Assembly (NCBI GenBank): GCA_937973585.1
Contig: CALJKN010000041.1
Coordinates: forward strand, 1-13,773
Length of the DNA: 13,773 nucleotides
From: an uncultured Helicobacteraceae bacterium
GTDB lineage: Bacteria > Campylobacterota > Campylobacteria > Campylobacterales > UBA6016
Reading direction: 5' to 3'
Shown: piece after piece, positions 7,444 through 13,773 of the stretch
Position numbering within the stretch: position 1 is the first letter of the stretch
Layout of the letters: each line of letters begins with the position of its first letter
Made by a program: the position numbers and the translations under genes
The notes under the pieces: model-generated
Database searches by the model: none
Told to the model about the DNA's origin: nothing
Seen by the model: only the letters and a program-made list of their open reading frames with translations

Positions 7444-8796
7444 ATGGCTATTGCGGCAAAAAAAATAATAAAAATTAAAGAATTGGTGAGTAATGAATCT
7501 CTTTGTGTTCCAGAATACCAAAGACCGTACAAATGGACTCTAAAAAATGTAAGCCAACTTATAGATGATATCTTACGATTTAAAGATAAAAAGGCTTATC
7601 GACTCGGAACGATAGTGTTACATAAAGATAAAAAAGATAATAAAGATAGATACAATATTGTTGATGGGCAACAAAGAATAACCACCATTATTTTGTTGCT
7701 CAAAGCTATTCAAAAAAATATAGAATTATTTAATAAATTTAATTCTGAATACGATAAAAAAATTGAAAAACCCCAATTCAAACTTCCAGATTTAAAGTTT
7801 TCAAATCCTATTTCAATAAAAAATATTCAAAACAACTATCAAGAGCTTCAAAAAAGAGTAAAAGAGACAAATTTTGATGAACATATAGTCTATTTTATAC
7901 TTGAGAAATGTGAAGTTGTTTATGTAGAGCTTTGTGATATTACTGAGGCTTTTCAGTTTTTTGACTCTCAGAACGCTAGAGGAAAAGATTTAGCGCCTCA
8001 TGATTTATTAAAAGCATATCATTTACGAGAAATGCAAGATGTATCAGAAAACGAAAAGGCGTTACTTGTAAAACAATGGGAAGGGCTTGATGAGGAGGGA
8101 AAACTAGCTAGTCTTTTTAATAATTATCTTTTTAGGATTCGGAATTGGTCAAGAGGTAAAAGTGCCAGATATTTCAGTAAAAATGATGTTGATATTTTTA
8201 AGGGGATATCAATAAATAAATATACAAAAGAGATGTACCCTTATGCTTTGTTGTATCAAATGGTAAATGTTTTTGTTGATGATTATAACGAACATAGCGC
8301 AAGACGAGTTGATTTGAACAATATCTCGTATCCATTTTCACTTGATTTGCCAGTTTTAAATGGAAAAAGATTTTTTGAAATGATTGCCCATTATCACAAT
8401 CGTATTCAGACAATTAAAAGTAACCAAAATAATGAAATAATAAATCTTTTAAATGAATACGATGGGAGATATAGAACGGGTGATAAATATGTTCGCCTCC
8501 TGTTCGAGTGTGCATTGATTTATTATATTGATAAATTTGGAGAAAAAGAGTTGGATAAAGTTATTAATAAAATTTTCGTATGGGCTTACAAATTAAGGCT
8601 TGAGCTTCAAGCAGTAAGATTGGCGTCAATGGACAACAGAGCATTGGAAACAGATGTTTTTAAAACAATAAAAGATGCCAATACTCATAATGAGGTAGTA
8701 AATTTATATATAGAAAATTTAGAAAATATCAACTTTAAAATTGAAAAGATTGTAGAAAAATTTATTCAACTTGGATATTACAATGACAAACAATGA
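7444..8796 (+). CDS. DUF262 protein (GmrS-like NTPase half, no HNH domain)
   Basis: DUF262 has a ParB/sulfiredoxin-like fold and forms the NTP-dependent part of GmrSD-type type IV restriction enzymes, which attack modified phage DNA. The 450 residues carry the family hallmarks VPEYQRPYKW (22-31), VDGQQRITT (73-81) and FDSQNARGKDL (173-183). The C-terminal part is helical and shows no EHxxP or N-rich DUF1524 nuclease motif, so on its own it probably does not cut DNA. The start at 7444 is chosen for AGGAG spacing over ATG 7438. It overlaps the next gene by 14 bases. Sampled stretches are about 25-28% G+C, clearly more AT-rich than the AAA+ gene before it, which suggests a separate origin. Target and partner are inferred. 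Confidence 0.88.
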   Translation: MAIAAKKIIKIKELVSNESLCVPEYQRPYKWTLKNVSQLIDDILRFKDKKAYRLGTIVLHKDKKDNKDRYNIVDGQQRITTIILLLKAIQKNIELFNKFNSEYDKKIEKPQFKLPDLKFSNPISIKNIQNNYQELQKRVKETNFDEHIVYFILEKCEVVYVELCDITEAFQFFDSQNARGKDLAPHDLLKAYHLREMQDVSENEKALLVKQWEGLDEEGKLASLFNNYLFRIRNWSRGKSARYFSKNDVDIFKGISINKYTKEMYPYALLYQMVNVFVDDYNEHSARRVDLNNISYPFSLDLPVLNGKRFFEMIAHYHNRIQTIKSNQNNEIINLLNEYDGRYRTGDKYVRLLFECALIYYIDKFGEKELDKVINKIFVWAYKLRLELQAVRLASMDNRALETDVFKTIKDANTHNEVVNLYIENLENINFKIEKIVEKFIQLGYYNDKQ

Positions 8797-10648
8797 AGAG
8801 ATAAAAGAATTATCAATAAAAGCACTTTTTGACGAAAATGACGAATACCTAATACCGATCTATCAAAGAAATTATGCTTGGACTAAAACAGAAGTTGAGC
8901 AATTAGTTATGGATATTCATGGTTACCCCAATAAAGAACAAAACTATTACATTGGAACACTTGTAGTTTTTGAAAAAGTAGTTAATAATAAAAAGGTTTT
9001 TGAAACTATAGACGGCCAACAACGGCTTACGACACTCTCGATTTTATTAAGTGTTTTGAAAAATGAATATACAGACAGCAATTTAACCTTCAATAGTCTC
9101 CTAAAATACGAAAGCAGGGAGATTTCTACAGATACTTTAAAATACATTTATCAAGGGAATCTTGAAATAGAAAATCTAAATCCCAGTATGGAAAATGCCT
9201 ATAAAACTATCAAAAACTATTTGAAAAACAATATAACAAATATTGATACATTTAAAAATTACCTTTTAGATTATGTAAAAATTATAAGAGTAAATGTTCC
9301 ACAAGATACAGACCTTAATCACTATTTTGAGATTATGAACAATCGTGGGGAACAGCTAGAAAAACATGAAGTCTTAAAAGCTAGAATGATAGAAAAATTG
9401 TCTGATGATACAGACAAAAAACTGTTTAATGATATTTGGGAAGCATGTAGCGATATGTCTCGATATGTCCAATATGGGTTCACCACTGATTTAAGAGATA
9501 AGATATTTGGTAGTGAGTGGAATAGTTTTGTTTGTAGCGATTTTGATAGATTGAAAAATGAATCTAAGACTCAAAAATCTCAAGACGCTAAGGATACCAA
9601 AAGCGGTTCAGATGAGGAATGTACTTTTAGTGTAGATGATATCATTGGTGGGAAATGTAATATTAAATTTGAAATTGAAAAAAAAGATGATGATACACCT
9701 GATAGATTTACCTCACCAATAAGTTTTCCCAATTTTTTACTTCATGTTTTTAAGGTAACAAAAAACAATCAAGTAACACTTGATGATAAAGGGCTACTTG
9801 ATGCATTTCGAAGCCCTAATAAAGAGTTTATTAAAGAGTTTGGCTTTAATCTGCTAAAAATGAGATTTTTACTTGATAATTATGTAATTAAAAGAGAGTA
9901 CACAAGCGACAAAGACGAATGGAGCCTAAAACAGGCCTATAAATATACAAATGAAAATACTAAACAAAAAAATGTTCAATACAAAAATAGATTTGATGAC
10001 GAAAATCTAAATAAGAAAATTCTAATGATACTTTCGATGTTTCATGTATCAAATCCATCGCAAATATATAAATATTGGCTCACTGGTGCTTTAAATTTTC
10101 TCTTTTCTAATTATTGTGAAAAGGGTATTGATGCTGGTGGATATTTAGATGATTTAGAGAAGCTAGCAGAGCTATTTTTTCGAAATAGATACTTAGCAAA
10201 CAGTCCTCAAGAGTTTGATAAGATTATTTTTGATGAAATAGATATTAATAGTGATATTGATGCTAAAAAACTAGATCAAGGTACATCAGTCGAGCATTTT
10301 ATTTTTAATTACTTAGACTACTTACTCTGGAAAAAAGATATATCTAAATATAGCTATTTTAATTTCTCATTTTCAAACTCGGTTGAACATTTTTACCCAC
10401 AGAATCCTATAGATGGACATAAAAGTATAAAAAATATAGATAATTTTGGAAATCTTTGTCTCATAAGTGTAAGTAAAAATGCAAAATTAAACAATCATCC
10501 ACCAAAGTCAAAAAAAGAATACTACAAAAATGGTCAATATGACAGCTTAAAACAACATATTATGATGGAAAATACCGATAATTGGAATGAAGATTCTATT
10601 CAAGAACATAGAAAGGAAATGTTAAAAATTTTGGGAGTTCAGTCTTAA
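8783..10648 (+). CDS. DUF262-DUF1524 protein (GmrSD-type restriction enzyme)
   Basis: A 621-residue full-length GmrSD-like protein. The DUF262 part has IPIYQRNYAW (24-33), TIDGQQRLTT (75-84) and FEIMNNRGEQL (182-192). A hydrophilic, low-complexity linker lies at about 258-280. The C-terminal DUF1524 HNH-type nuclease domain has VEHFYPQN with His536, then FGNLCLIS with Asn557 and KNAKLNN with Asn566. Known GmrSD enzymes cleave glucosylated or otherwise modified phage DNA in an NTP-dependent way, and SspE, with the same two domains, acts in phosphorothioate-based defence. Which modification this one reads is unknown. ATG 8783 is preferred to a TTG at 8771; it overlaps the upstream DUF262 gene by 14 bases, so the pair is likely translated together and may act as one complex. 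It is AT-rich like its partner. Confidence 0.9.
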   Translation: MTNNEEIKELSIKALFDENDEYLIPIYQRNYAWTKTEVEQLVMDIHGYPNKEQNYYIGTLVVFEKVVNNKKVFETIDGQQRLTTLSILLSVLKNEYTDSNLTFNSLLKYESREISTDTLKYIYQGNLEIENLNPSMENAYKTIKNYLKNNITNIDTFKNYLLDYVKIIRVNVPQDTDLNHYFEIMNNRGEQLEKHEVLKARMIEKLSDDTDKKLFNDIWEACSDMSRYVQYGFTTDLRDKIFGSEWNSFVCSDFDRLKNESKTQKSQDAKDTKSGSDEECTFSVDDIIGGKCNIKFEIEKKDDDTPDRFTSPISFPNFLLHVFKVTKNNQVTLDDKGLLDAFRSPNKEFIKEFGFNLLKMRFLLDNYVIKREYTSDKDEWSLKQAYKYTNENTKQKNVQYKNRFDDENLNKKILMILSMFHVSNPSQIYKYWLTGALNFLFSNYCEKGIDAGGYLDDLEKLAELFFRNRYLANSPQEFDKIIFDEIDINSDIDAKKLDQGTSVEHFIFNYLDYLLWKKDISKYSYFNFSFSNSVEHFYPQNPIDGHKSIKNIDNFGNLCLISVSKNAKLNNHPPKSKKEYYKNGQYDSLKQHIMMENTDNWNEDSIQEHRKEMLKILGVQS

Positions 10649-10656
10649 GAGATGAG

Positions 10657-11430
10657 GTGTCACTCAAAAAAGAGATTGTATACAGGGTGGGTATTCAAAA
10701 AAAATACGGTTTTGACCAAAATGGTAAGCTATTAGCGCTAGATAGATTTGTAAGCGAGGGGGCAAATTTTGTCGTATATAGCGGAACACTAAGAGACCTC
10801 GGCTTGTTCTATGAAACAGCAAAGCCAAGTGCCGGCTACCTAGTCACCAGAGCTGCCTACTATGACAAGGCAGATAAGCTGGATTTTTTCTTGCAAAAGA
10901 TGCTAGGAGAGGACGGGCAAATCTTCGCAAAAGCTGCTTTTGCGGCGCTTGACGCAAAATCGCTCAGTAGTTTCGTAAAAATAATGTCGCACAAAAACCA
11001 AATCGACAATCATGCAATGGACAAAATCCATGCTATTTTGTGCAGCGACAGATACGCTGCAGAGGTCGGCGCTCTAAAAAATCTATTGCCAAACCTATCC
11101 AGTAAAAAACAAGTCACCTTGGCACCTTCATTTTCTTCAATGTTTAAACTAGAGGATGACTATGCGCCAAGTGATTCAGATAAAAATATGGTCTTGCTAG
11201 ACGCCGCCAAAGAGGGGGTAAAATATCTATTTTTGATACTGCAAAAAAGAGGAGATATAGAGTATTTTGAGGTTTTTGTGCAGAGAAAAAAACTATGGGT
11301 AAAGACTATTAGCAAAAGCTATCCCGTGGACTTTATGGAAACCATCAACAATATGCTAACCTCATATATTCCGCAAAAGCTTCTCTTGGTGCTTCAGGAA
11401 AGTGATGTTTTTAGGATTGAGTGTGATTAG
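10657..11430 (+). CDS. Unrecognised 257-aa protein in the AAA+ operon
   Basis: I do not recognise a family. The protein is soluble-looking, with no signal peptide or membrane segment. The N-terminal part is mixed (KKYGFDQNGKLLALDRFVSEGANFVVYSGTLRDLG), the middle helical (65-150), and the C-terminal third has alternating strand-like stretches (KYLFLILQKRGDIEYFEVFVQRKKLWVKT is one). The start is GTG at 10657, eight bases after the DUF262 stop, with only a weak AAGAG before it. The frame is open upstream only to 10612 and holds no ATG or TTG there, and the first internal Met is at residue 84, so GTG is the sensible start. It is followed 15 bases later by the DUF1643-like gene. It probably worked with the AAA+ ATPase before the DUF262 pair came between them; that is inference. 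Confidence 0.7.
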   Translation: MSLKKEIVYRVGIQKKYGFDQNGKLLALDRFVSEGANFVVYSGTLRDLGLFYETAKPSAGYLVTRAAYYDKADKLDFFLQKMLGEDGQIFAKAAFAALDAKSLSSFVKIMSHKNQIDNHAMDKIHAILCSDRYAAEVGALKNLLPNLSSKKQVTLAPSFSSMFKLEDDYAPSDSDKNMVLLDAAKEGVKYLFLILQKRGDIEYFEVFVQRKKLWVKTISKSYPVDFMETINNMLTSYIPQKLLLVLQESDVFRIECD

Positions 11431-11445
11431 AATAGGAGGTATTTT

Positions 11446-12141
11446 ATGAGGGTATGCGCACAGTATTTTGAGAGAGACGGCATAGAGTACAGGAGGGATA
11501 CGCTTTTGCAATTTGGCGATAGCTGGGAGCTCATTGGAAATATAGTTTTGGCAAATCCGGGAAGCGCCGCACCGACTAGGCGTATTACAGGCGATGAGCG
11601 TAAGCTTGTGGAGACATTTTGGGGAGAGTATAGAAAAACGCAATATTTTGACCCATCCGACTGGTTTGTGTTTGACGCAGACCCGACTATGCAGAGGATA
11701 GAAAAAATCTTTAACGGATGGTATATTGACCAAACCGACACGCTTAGACTGGACGGTGTGATACAACTATTCAATGTGTTTAATATAAAAAATCAAGATT
11801 TGAACAAAGCGATAGAGAGCATAGCCACAGAGTCCAAACTGCTCTTTTCGAAAGAGGCTCACAACTATTTTGATGACAAACCTACATATTTTGGATTTTC
11901 CGGCAAGGTCATAGCCGATTCGAGACTCTTGCCTGTTGCCAAAGCTATTTTTGATAACTCTTCAGAGAGCATAAAGAGCATTTATAACGGCGATTTTGAC
12001 AAAAACAATTTTTACCATCCGACTCTTGTAAACAGAGCTTACAAGCAAAGCTTTTTTGCCGAGGACAAAAAGTTACTTGCAAAGCTAAAGCATCATGTGT
12101 TGGCCGAACTCATAGCCGCCAAGCTAGTGAATATTGGATAA
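11446..12141 (+). CDS. DUF1643-like protein
   Basis: 231 residues that resemble the uncharacterised DUF1643 family. VLANPGSAAP (34-43) stands where the family has its LNPS motif, DADPTMQRIEKIF (77-89) matches DPTxRR, DGVIQLFNVFNIKNQDL (103-119) matches the NLFA strand, and FYHPTLVNRA (189-198) matches the C-terminal HP motif. The match is by eye to remembered patterns and is moderate. No activity is established for DUF1643. A near-perfect AGGAGGT at 11434-11440 lies five bases before the ATG, the best ribosome binding site of this operon, so it may be made in larger amounts than the gene before it. It is the last gene of the unit and ends at a hairpin shared with the convergent gene. Confidence 0.65.
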   Translation: MRVCAQYFERDGIEYRRDTLLQFGDSWELIGNIVLANPGSAAPTRRITGDERKLVETFWGEYRKTQYFDPSDWFVFDADPTMQRIEKIFNGWYIDQTDTLRLDGVIQLFNVFNIKNQDLNKAIESIATESKLLFSKEAHNYFDDKPTYFGFSGKVIADSRLLPVAKAIFDNSSESIKSIYNGDFDKNNFYHPTLVNRAYKQSFFAEDKKLLAKLKHHVLAELIAAKLVNIG

Positions 12142-12165
12142 GTAGAGAGAGGGTACCTCCTCTAC
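12142..12165. terminator. Hairpin between convergent genes, probable two-way terminator
   Basis: GTAGAG-A-GAGG (12142-12152, one bulged A) pairs with CCTCCTCTAC (12156-12165) around a GTA loop. It begins immediately after the stop of the DUF1643-like gene and includes the stop of the minus-strand gene. There is no clear T run on either side, so termination is inferred from structure and position. Confidence 0.55.
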
Positions 12166-12770
12166 ATCAAATCTTCAATCGTAAAATTGCTCACGATATA
12201 ACTACGCAGGCTTTTCAAATAACGGTTTAGAGTCTGGCAGTTTGACATTATATTGCCTCGAAGCTCTATTCTTGCCTCAAGCGTCGATAGGTTTATTTTG
12301 CCGTGTTGCCCCAAATATTTGTTTTTTGACGATTGGAAGTTCGTATCCAGAACGCAAAAGACCATCATGCTGCCGCAAGGGTCGATTCTTCCGATGGAGT
12401 ACGAGTCTCGGATAAACCCGCAGTAGGATGTTGCGTGAAAATAACTATCCAAGAAACTACTTGATGTCTCCTCTTTGTGTAGCGAAGATAGTTCTAGTAA
12501 ATATTTTTTAGCGTACTTATTGAGTCTCTCCATATCTTTATTCACAACATATCTCCACTTATCGACAGGCTCCTCGAATGAGCTGTTTTGTAGAAACGGA
12601 TTCGTCATATCAAGAGCCAGATAGTGACTAGCGACGCATTTTGCGTCCACGATTAGCTCTGCCAATTTTTTGTATATCATATAAATATCAGGCGCACGCC
12701 CAATAGAGCCGTTATAGGCGTATGCTTCATCAAATACTTTTTTGCTAATTTCTACTATGTCTTCTAGCAT
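12162..12770 (-). CDS. Unrecognised 202-aa protein, convergent to the AAA+ operon
   Basis: I do not recognise a family. The 202 residues read as a mostly helical soluble protein at the N-terminus (EDIVEISKKVFDEAYAYN, then MIYKKLAELIVDAKCVASHYLALD), with a more mixed, Cys-containing middle (YCGFIRDSYSIGRIDPCGS) and a helical tail. There is no signal peptide or membrane segment. The start is ATG at 12770: AAGGAG on the minus strand (12778-12783) lies seven bases away, while the in-frame TTG at 12776 would be one base away. It fills an otherwise gene-free 727-base gap, which supports it as a real gene. A TATTTT/TAATAT stretch on the minus strand at 12795-12803 could be its -10, with operator copy 3 upstream, so it may be co-regulated with the divergent WG-repeat gene. 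Confidence 0.75.
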   Translation of the reverse strand: MLEDIVEISKKVFDEAYAYNGSIGRAPDIYMIYKKLAELIVDAKCVASHYLALDMTNPFLQNSSFEEPVDKWRYVVNKDMERLNKYAKKYLLELSSLHKEETSSSFLDSYFHATSYCGFIRDSYSIGRIDPCGSMMVFCVLDTNFQSSKNKYLGQHGKINLSTLEARIELRGNIMSNCQTLNRYLKSLRSYIVSNFTIEDLM

Positions 12771-12777
12771 TTTCAAA

Positions 12778-12783
12778 CTCCTT
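12778..12783 (-). promoter_or_regulatory. Ribosome binding site that fixes the minus-strand gene start
   Basis: The plus strand reads CTCCTT, giving AAGGAG on the minus strand, seven bases before ATG at 12770. This decides between that ATG and the TTG six bases further upstream. Confidence 0.75.
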
Positions 12784-12810
12784 AAATGGTGTATAAAATA
12801 TTAGCCTACC

Positions 12811-12830
12811 AACCAGACATAAAACTGTCC
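12811..12830. promoter_or_regulatory. Operator copy 3, between the minus-strand gene and the WG-repeat gene
   Basis: AACCAGACATAAAACTGTCC, with core GACA-N6-TGTC. It differs from copy 2 at one position and from copy 1 at two. It ends 10 bases before a -10 hexamer for the plus-strand WG gene and lies about 40 bases from the divergent minus-strand start, so it could control both directions. Confidence 0.78.
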
Positions 12831-12840
12831 TGTTATGATG

Positions 12841-12846
12841 GATAAT
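12841..12846 (+). promoter_or_regulatory. Candidate -10 of the WG-repeat/ankyrin operon
   Basis: GATAAT lies 10 bases after operator copy 3 and 22 bases before the ATG at 12869. TATGAT at 12834-12839 is an alternative. The weak AGAG ribosome binding site lies just before the start. Confidence 0.5.
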
Positions 12847-12868
12847 CTTCCAAAAAAAGAGAGTTGCC

Positions 12869-13675
12869 ATGAGTGAATGCAAAGAGCTGGATGTGCGATG
12901 TGACTTGCAAAATAGATTTAGCGCAAATGATTATGAGATCAAACGAAGCATGCTTAGAATTTTTTGCGAAAACGGCAAAAAAGGTCTCAGGTTTATAACC
13001 GGCGATGTCGTGCTGGAGCCTATTTTTGATGACATCGCACTGGAGGGGGCCGACTTGCTAGTCTTGCTCAAAGACGGCAAATACGCCGTTTTCAATCTCA
13101 GGCATCCGGAATACGGTTTTGAGCGCTACGAATGGGTCGGCGAGTTTGCTGATTCGTTAGCTTCTGTAAAACAAAACGAACTTTACGGATACATAGACAT
13201 CAGCGGCAAGCTAGTCGTACCGTGCATATATAGCTATACCCACAAATTTCAAAACGGCTTTGGCAGAGTAACCGATATGGATAGCAAAAAAAGAGGAGCC
13301 TTGGACACAAGTGGCAAACTGATTATCCCGACAGAGTTTGACAGTATTGAGTTTATATCAAAAGTCTACGCTATCACTAGCCGCACAATAGAGAAATTCC
13401 CGCCGCACATCATGAGGAGGCTCAATATGCCGCAAATCATATGTTTTACGGATATTAAGTACGGGCTTTATGACAAAAACGGCAATGAGCTTTTGCCTTG
13501 CGAATTTTTGGCCGTCGACAAGACGGAGAACCCAAATATTTTTGAGATTCACAATAATGCCGGAAATTGCCCCGTGTATCTGGACGGCGTTATGGGAATG
13601 ATATATCCGGACATGAACACAGTAGCTATGATAGAAAAAAATGGAGATAGCGAATATGAAATGCTTGATAGATAA
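12869..13675 (+). CDS. WG-repeat protein
   Basis: A 268-residue soluble protein built of short WG-type repeats (a beta-rich repeat of about 30-35 residues with the pattern YGxxDxxGKxVIPxxYDxxxxF). The clearest copies are LYGYIDISGKLVVPCIYSYT (105-124), RGALDTSGKLIIPTEFDSI (142-160) and KYGLYDKNGNELLPCEFLAV (197-216). More worn copies lie at about 36-57 (GKKGLRFITGDVVLEPIFDDI) and 68-90. The name-giving Trp is replaced by Tyr, Ala or Leu in these copies. WG repeats are thought to act in protein-protein contacts or ligand sensing; no catalytic motif is visible. It has its own operator copy, which ties it to the WYL and AAA+ units. Its last 20 bases overlap the start of the ankyrin-like gene. 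Confidence 0.88.
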   Translation: MSECKELDVRCDLQNRFSANDYEIKRSMLRIFCENGKKGLRFITGDVVLEPIFDDIALEGADLLVLLKDGKYAVFNLRHPEYGFERYEWVGEFADSLASVKQNELYGYIDISGKLVVPCIYSYTHKFQNGFGRVTDMDSKKRGALDTSGKLIIPTEFDSIEFISKVYAITSRTIEKFPPHIMRRLNMPQIICFTDIKYGLYDKNGNELLPCEFLAVDKTENPNIFEIHNNAGNCPVYLDGVMGMIYPDMNTVAMIEKNGDSEYEMLDR

Positions 13676-13773
13676 TTCAAAACTGATAAAAGCCGTCAGA
13701 GAGCATAGATATTTTCTAGTAAGGCTCTATATTTTGCTTGGCGTATCTGTAAATCAACCGGACAAAGCCGGAA
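13656..13773 (+). CDS. Ankyrin-repeat-like protein (5' part, runs off the window)
   Basis: A new frame opens with ATG at 13656 inside the end of the WG-repeat gene, preceded by GGAG at 13643-13646 (nine-base gap), and stays open for 39 codons to the window edge. The residues SKLIKAVREHRYFLVRLYIL followed by LGVSVNQPDKAG fit the ankyrin pattern LxxAxxxGxxxxVxxLLxxGaxvNxxDxxG, with two helices and the N-x-x-D loop, though the usual Gly between helices is replaced. Ankyrin repeats bind other proteins. The overlap with the WG gene suggests coupled translation and joint function. Only one repeat is visible, so the identification rests on a short stretch. Confidence 0.65.
   Translation, partial: MKCLIDNSKLIKAVREHRYFLVRLYILLGVSVNQPDKAG

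Noticed and set aside
11362..11774. Two overlapping minus-strand frames across the 257-aa/DUF1643-like junction
   Set aside because: They overlap each other and two plus-strand genes with a strong AGGAGGT; no recognisable features.
13761..13772. CCGG...CCGG inverted bases at the window end
   Set aside because: Short, and inside the open ankyrin-like coding frame; no support as a terminator or site.
1..13773. CRISPR array, tRNA/rRNA genes, insertion sequences, integrase or att direct repeats
   Set aside because: No regularly spaced repeats, cloverleaf-like sequences, transposase motifs or flanking duplications were seen. The three operator copies are kilobases apart and promoter-linked, so they are not an array.

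Overview
The window starts inside a housekeeping segment and then enters an accessory locus. The DNA is AT-rich, with many cta/ata/aga codons. The first genes are gyrB (3' part), queF and a long-form hpf, tightly packed. A gyrB-queF pair with a 1-base overlap, plus AT-rich promoters with a readable -10 and no clear -35, points to a Campylobacterota (epsilonproteobacterial) chromosome. I cannot name the genus. In many bacteria gyrB lies near dnaA/dnaN, so the locus may be close to the replication origin, but this is inference.

Layout: 2-1905 gyrB-queF, closed by a hairpin terminator. 2027-2548 hpf, followed by a GC-rich perfect inverted repeat. From about 2600 on everything looks accessory. 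2687-5151 is a two-gene unit: a WYL-domain transcription regulator coupled by ATGA overlap to a DUF2779 protein that combines a PD-(D/E)XK/Fe-S (Cas4-like) half with a DEDD-exonuclease-like half. 5260-12141 is a second, co-directional unit: a tandem AAA+ ATPase, two DUF262 (GmrSD-type) proteins of which only the second has a DUF1524 HNH nuclease domain, an unrecognised 257-aa protein and a DUF1643-like 231-aa protein. 12162-12770 is an unrecognised 202-aa gene on the minus strand, convergent with that unit. 12869-13773 holds a WG-repeat protein overlapping the start of an ankyrin-repeat-like gene that runs off the window.

The strongest unexpected signal is a 20-bp element, consensus AACCAGACAtAaAAcTGTCC, found at three places only: just upstream of the WYL gene (2619-2638), the AAA+ gene (5195-5214) and the WG-repeat gene (12811-12830). 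Each copy lies 8-11 bp before a -10-like hexamer, so it covers the -35 region, and each contains the inverted core GACA-N6-TGTC. This is what a WYL operator controlling three units would look like. It binds the regulator, nuclease, ATPase, WG and ankyrin genes into one candidate regulon. WYL repressors are known to control anti-phage systems (BrxR in BREX, CapW in CBASS), and GmrSD enzymes are type IV restriction systems, so a composite anti-phage locus is the leading hypothesis. The DUF262 pair is visibly more AT-rich than the AAA+ gene before it and appears to have been inserted into an existing AAA+ operon.

No rRNA, tRNA, CRISPR array, insertion sequence, integrase or attachment site was seen, and there is no gene-free stretch longer than 300 bases.
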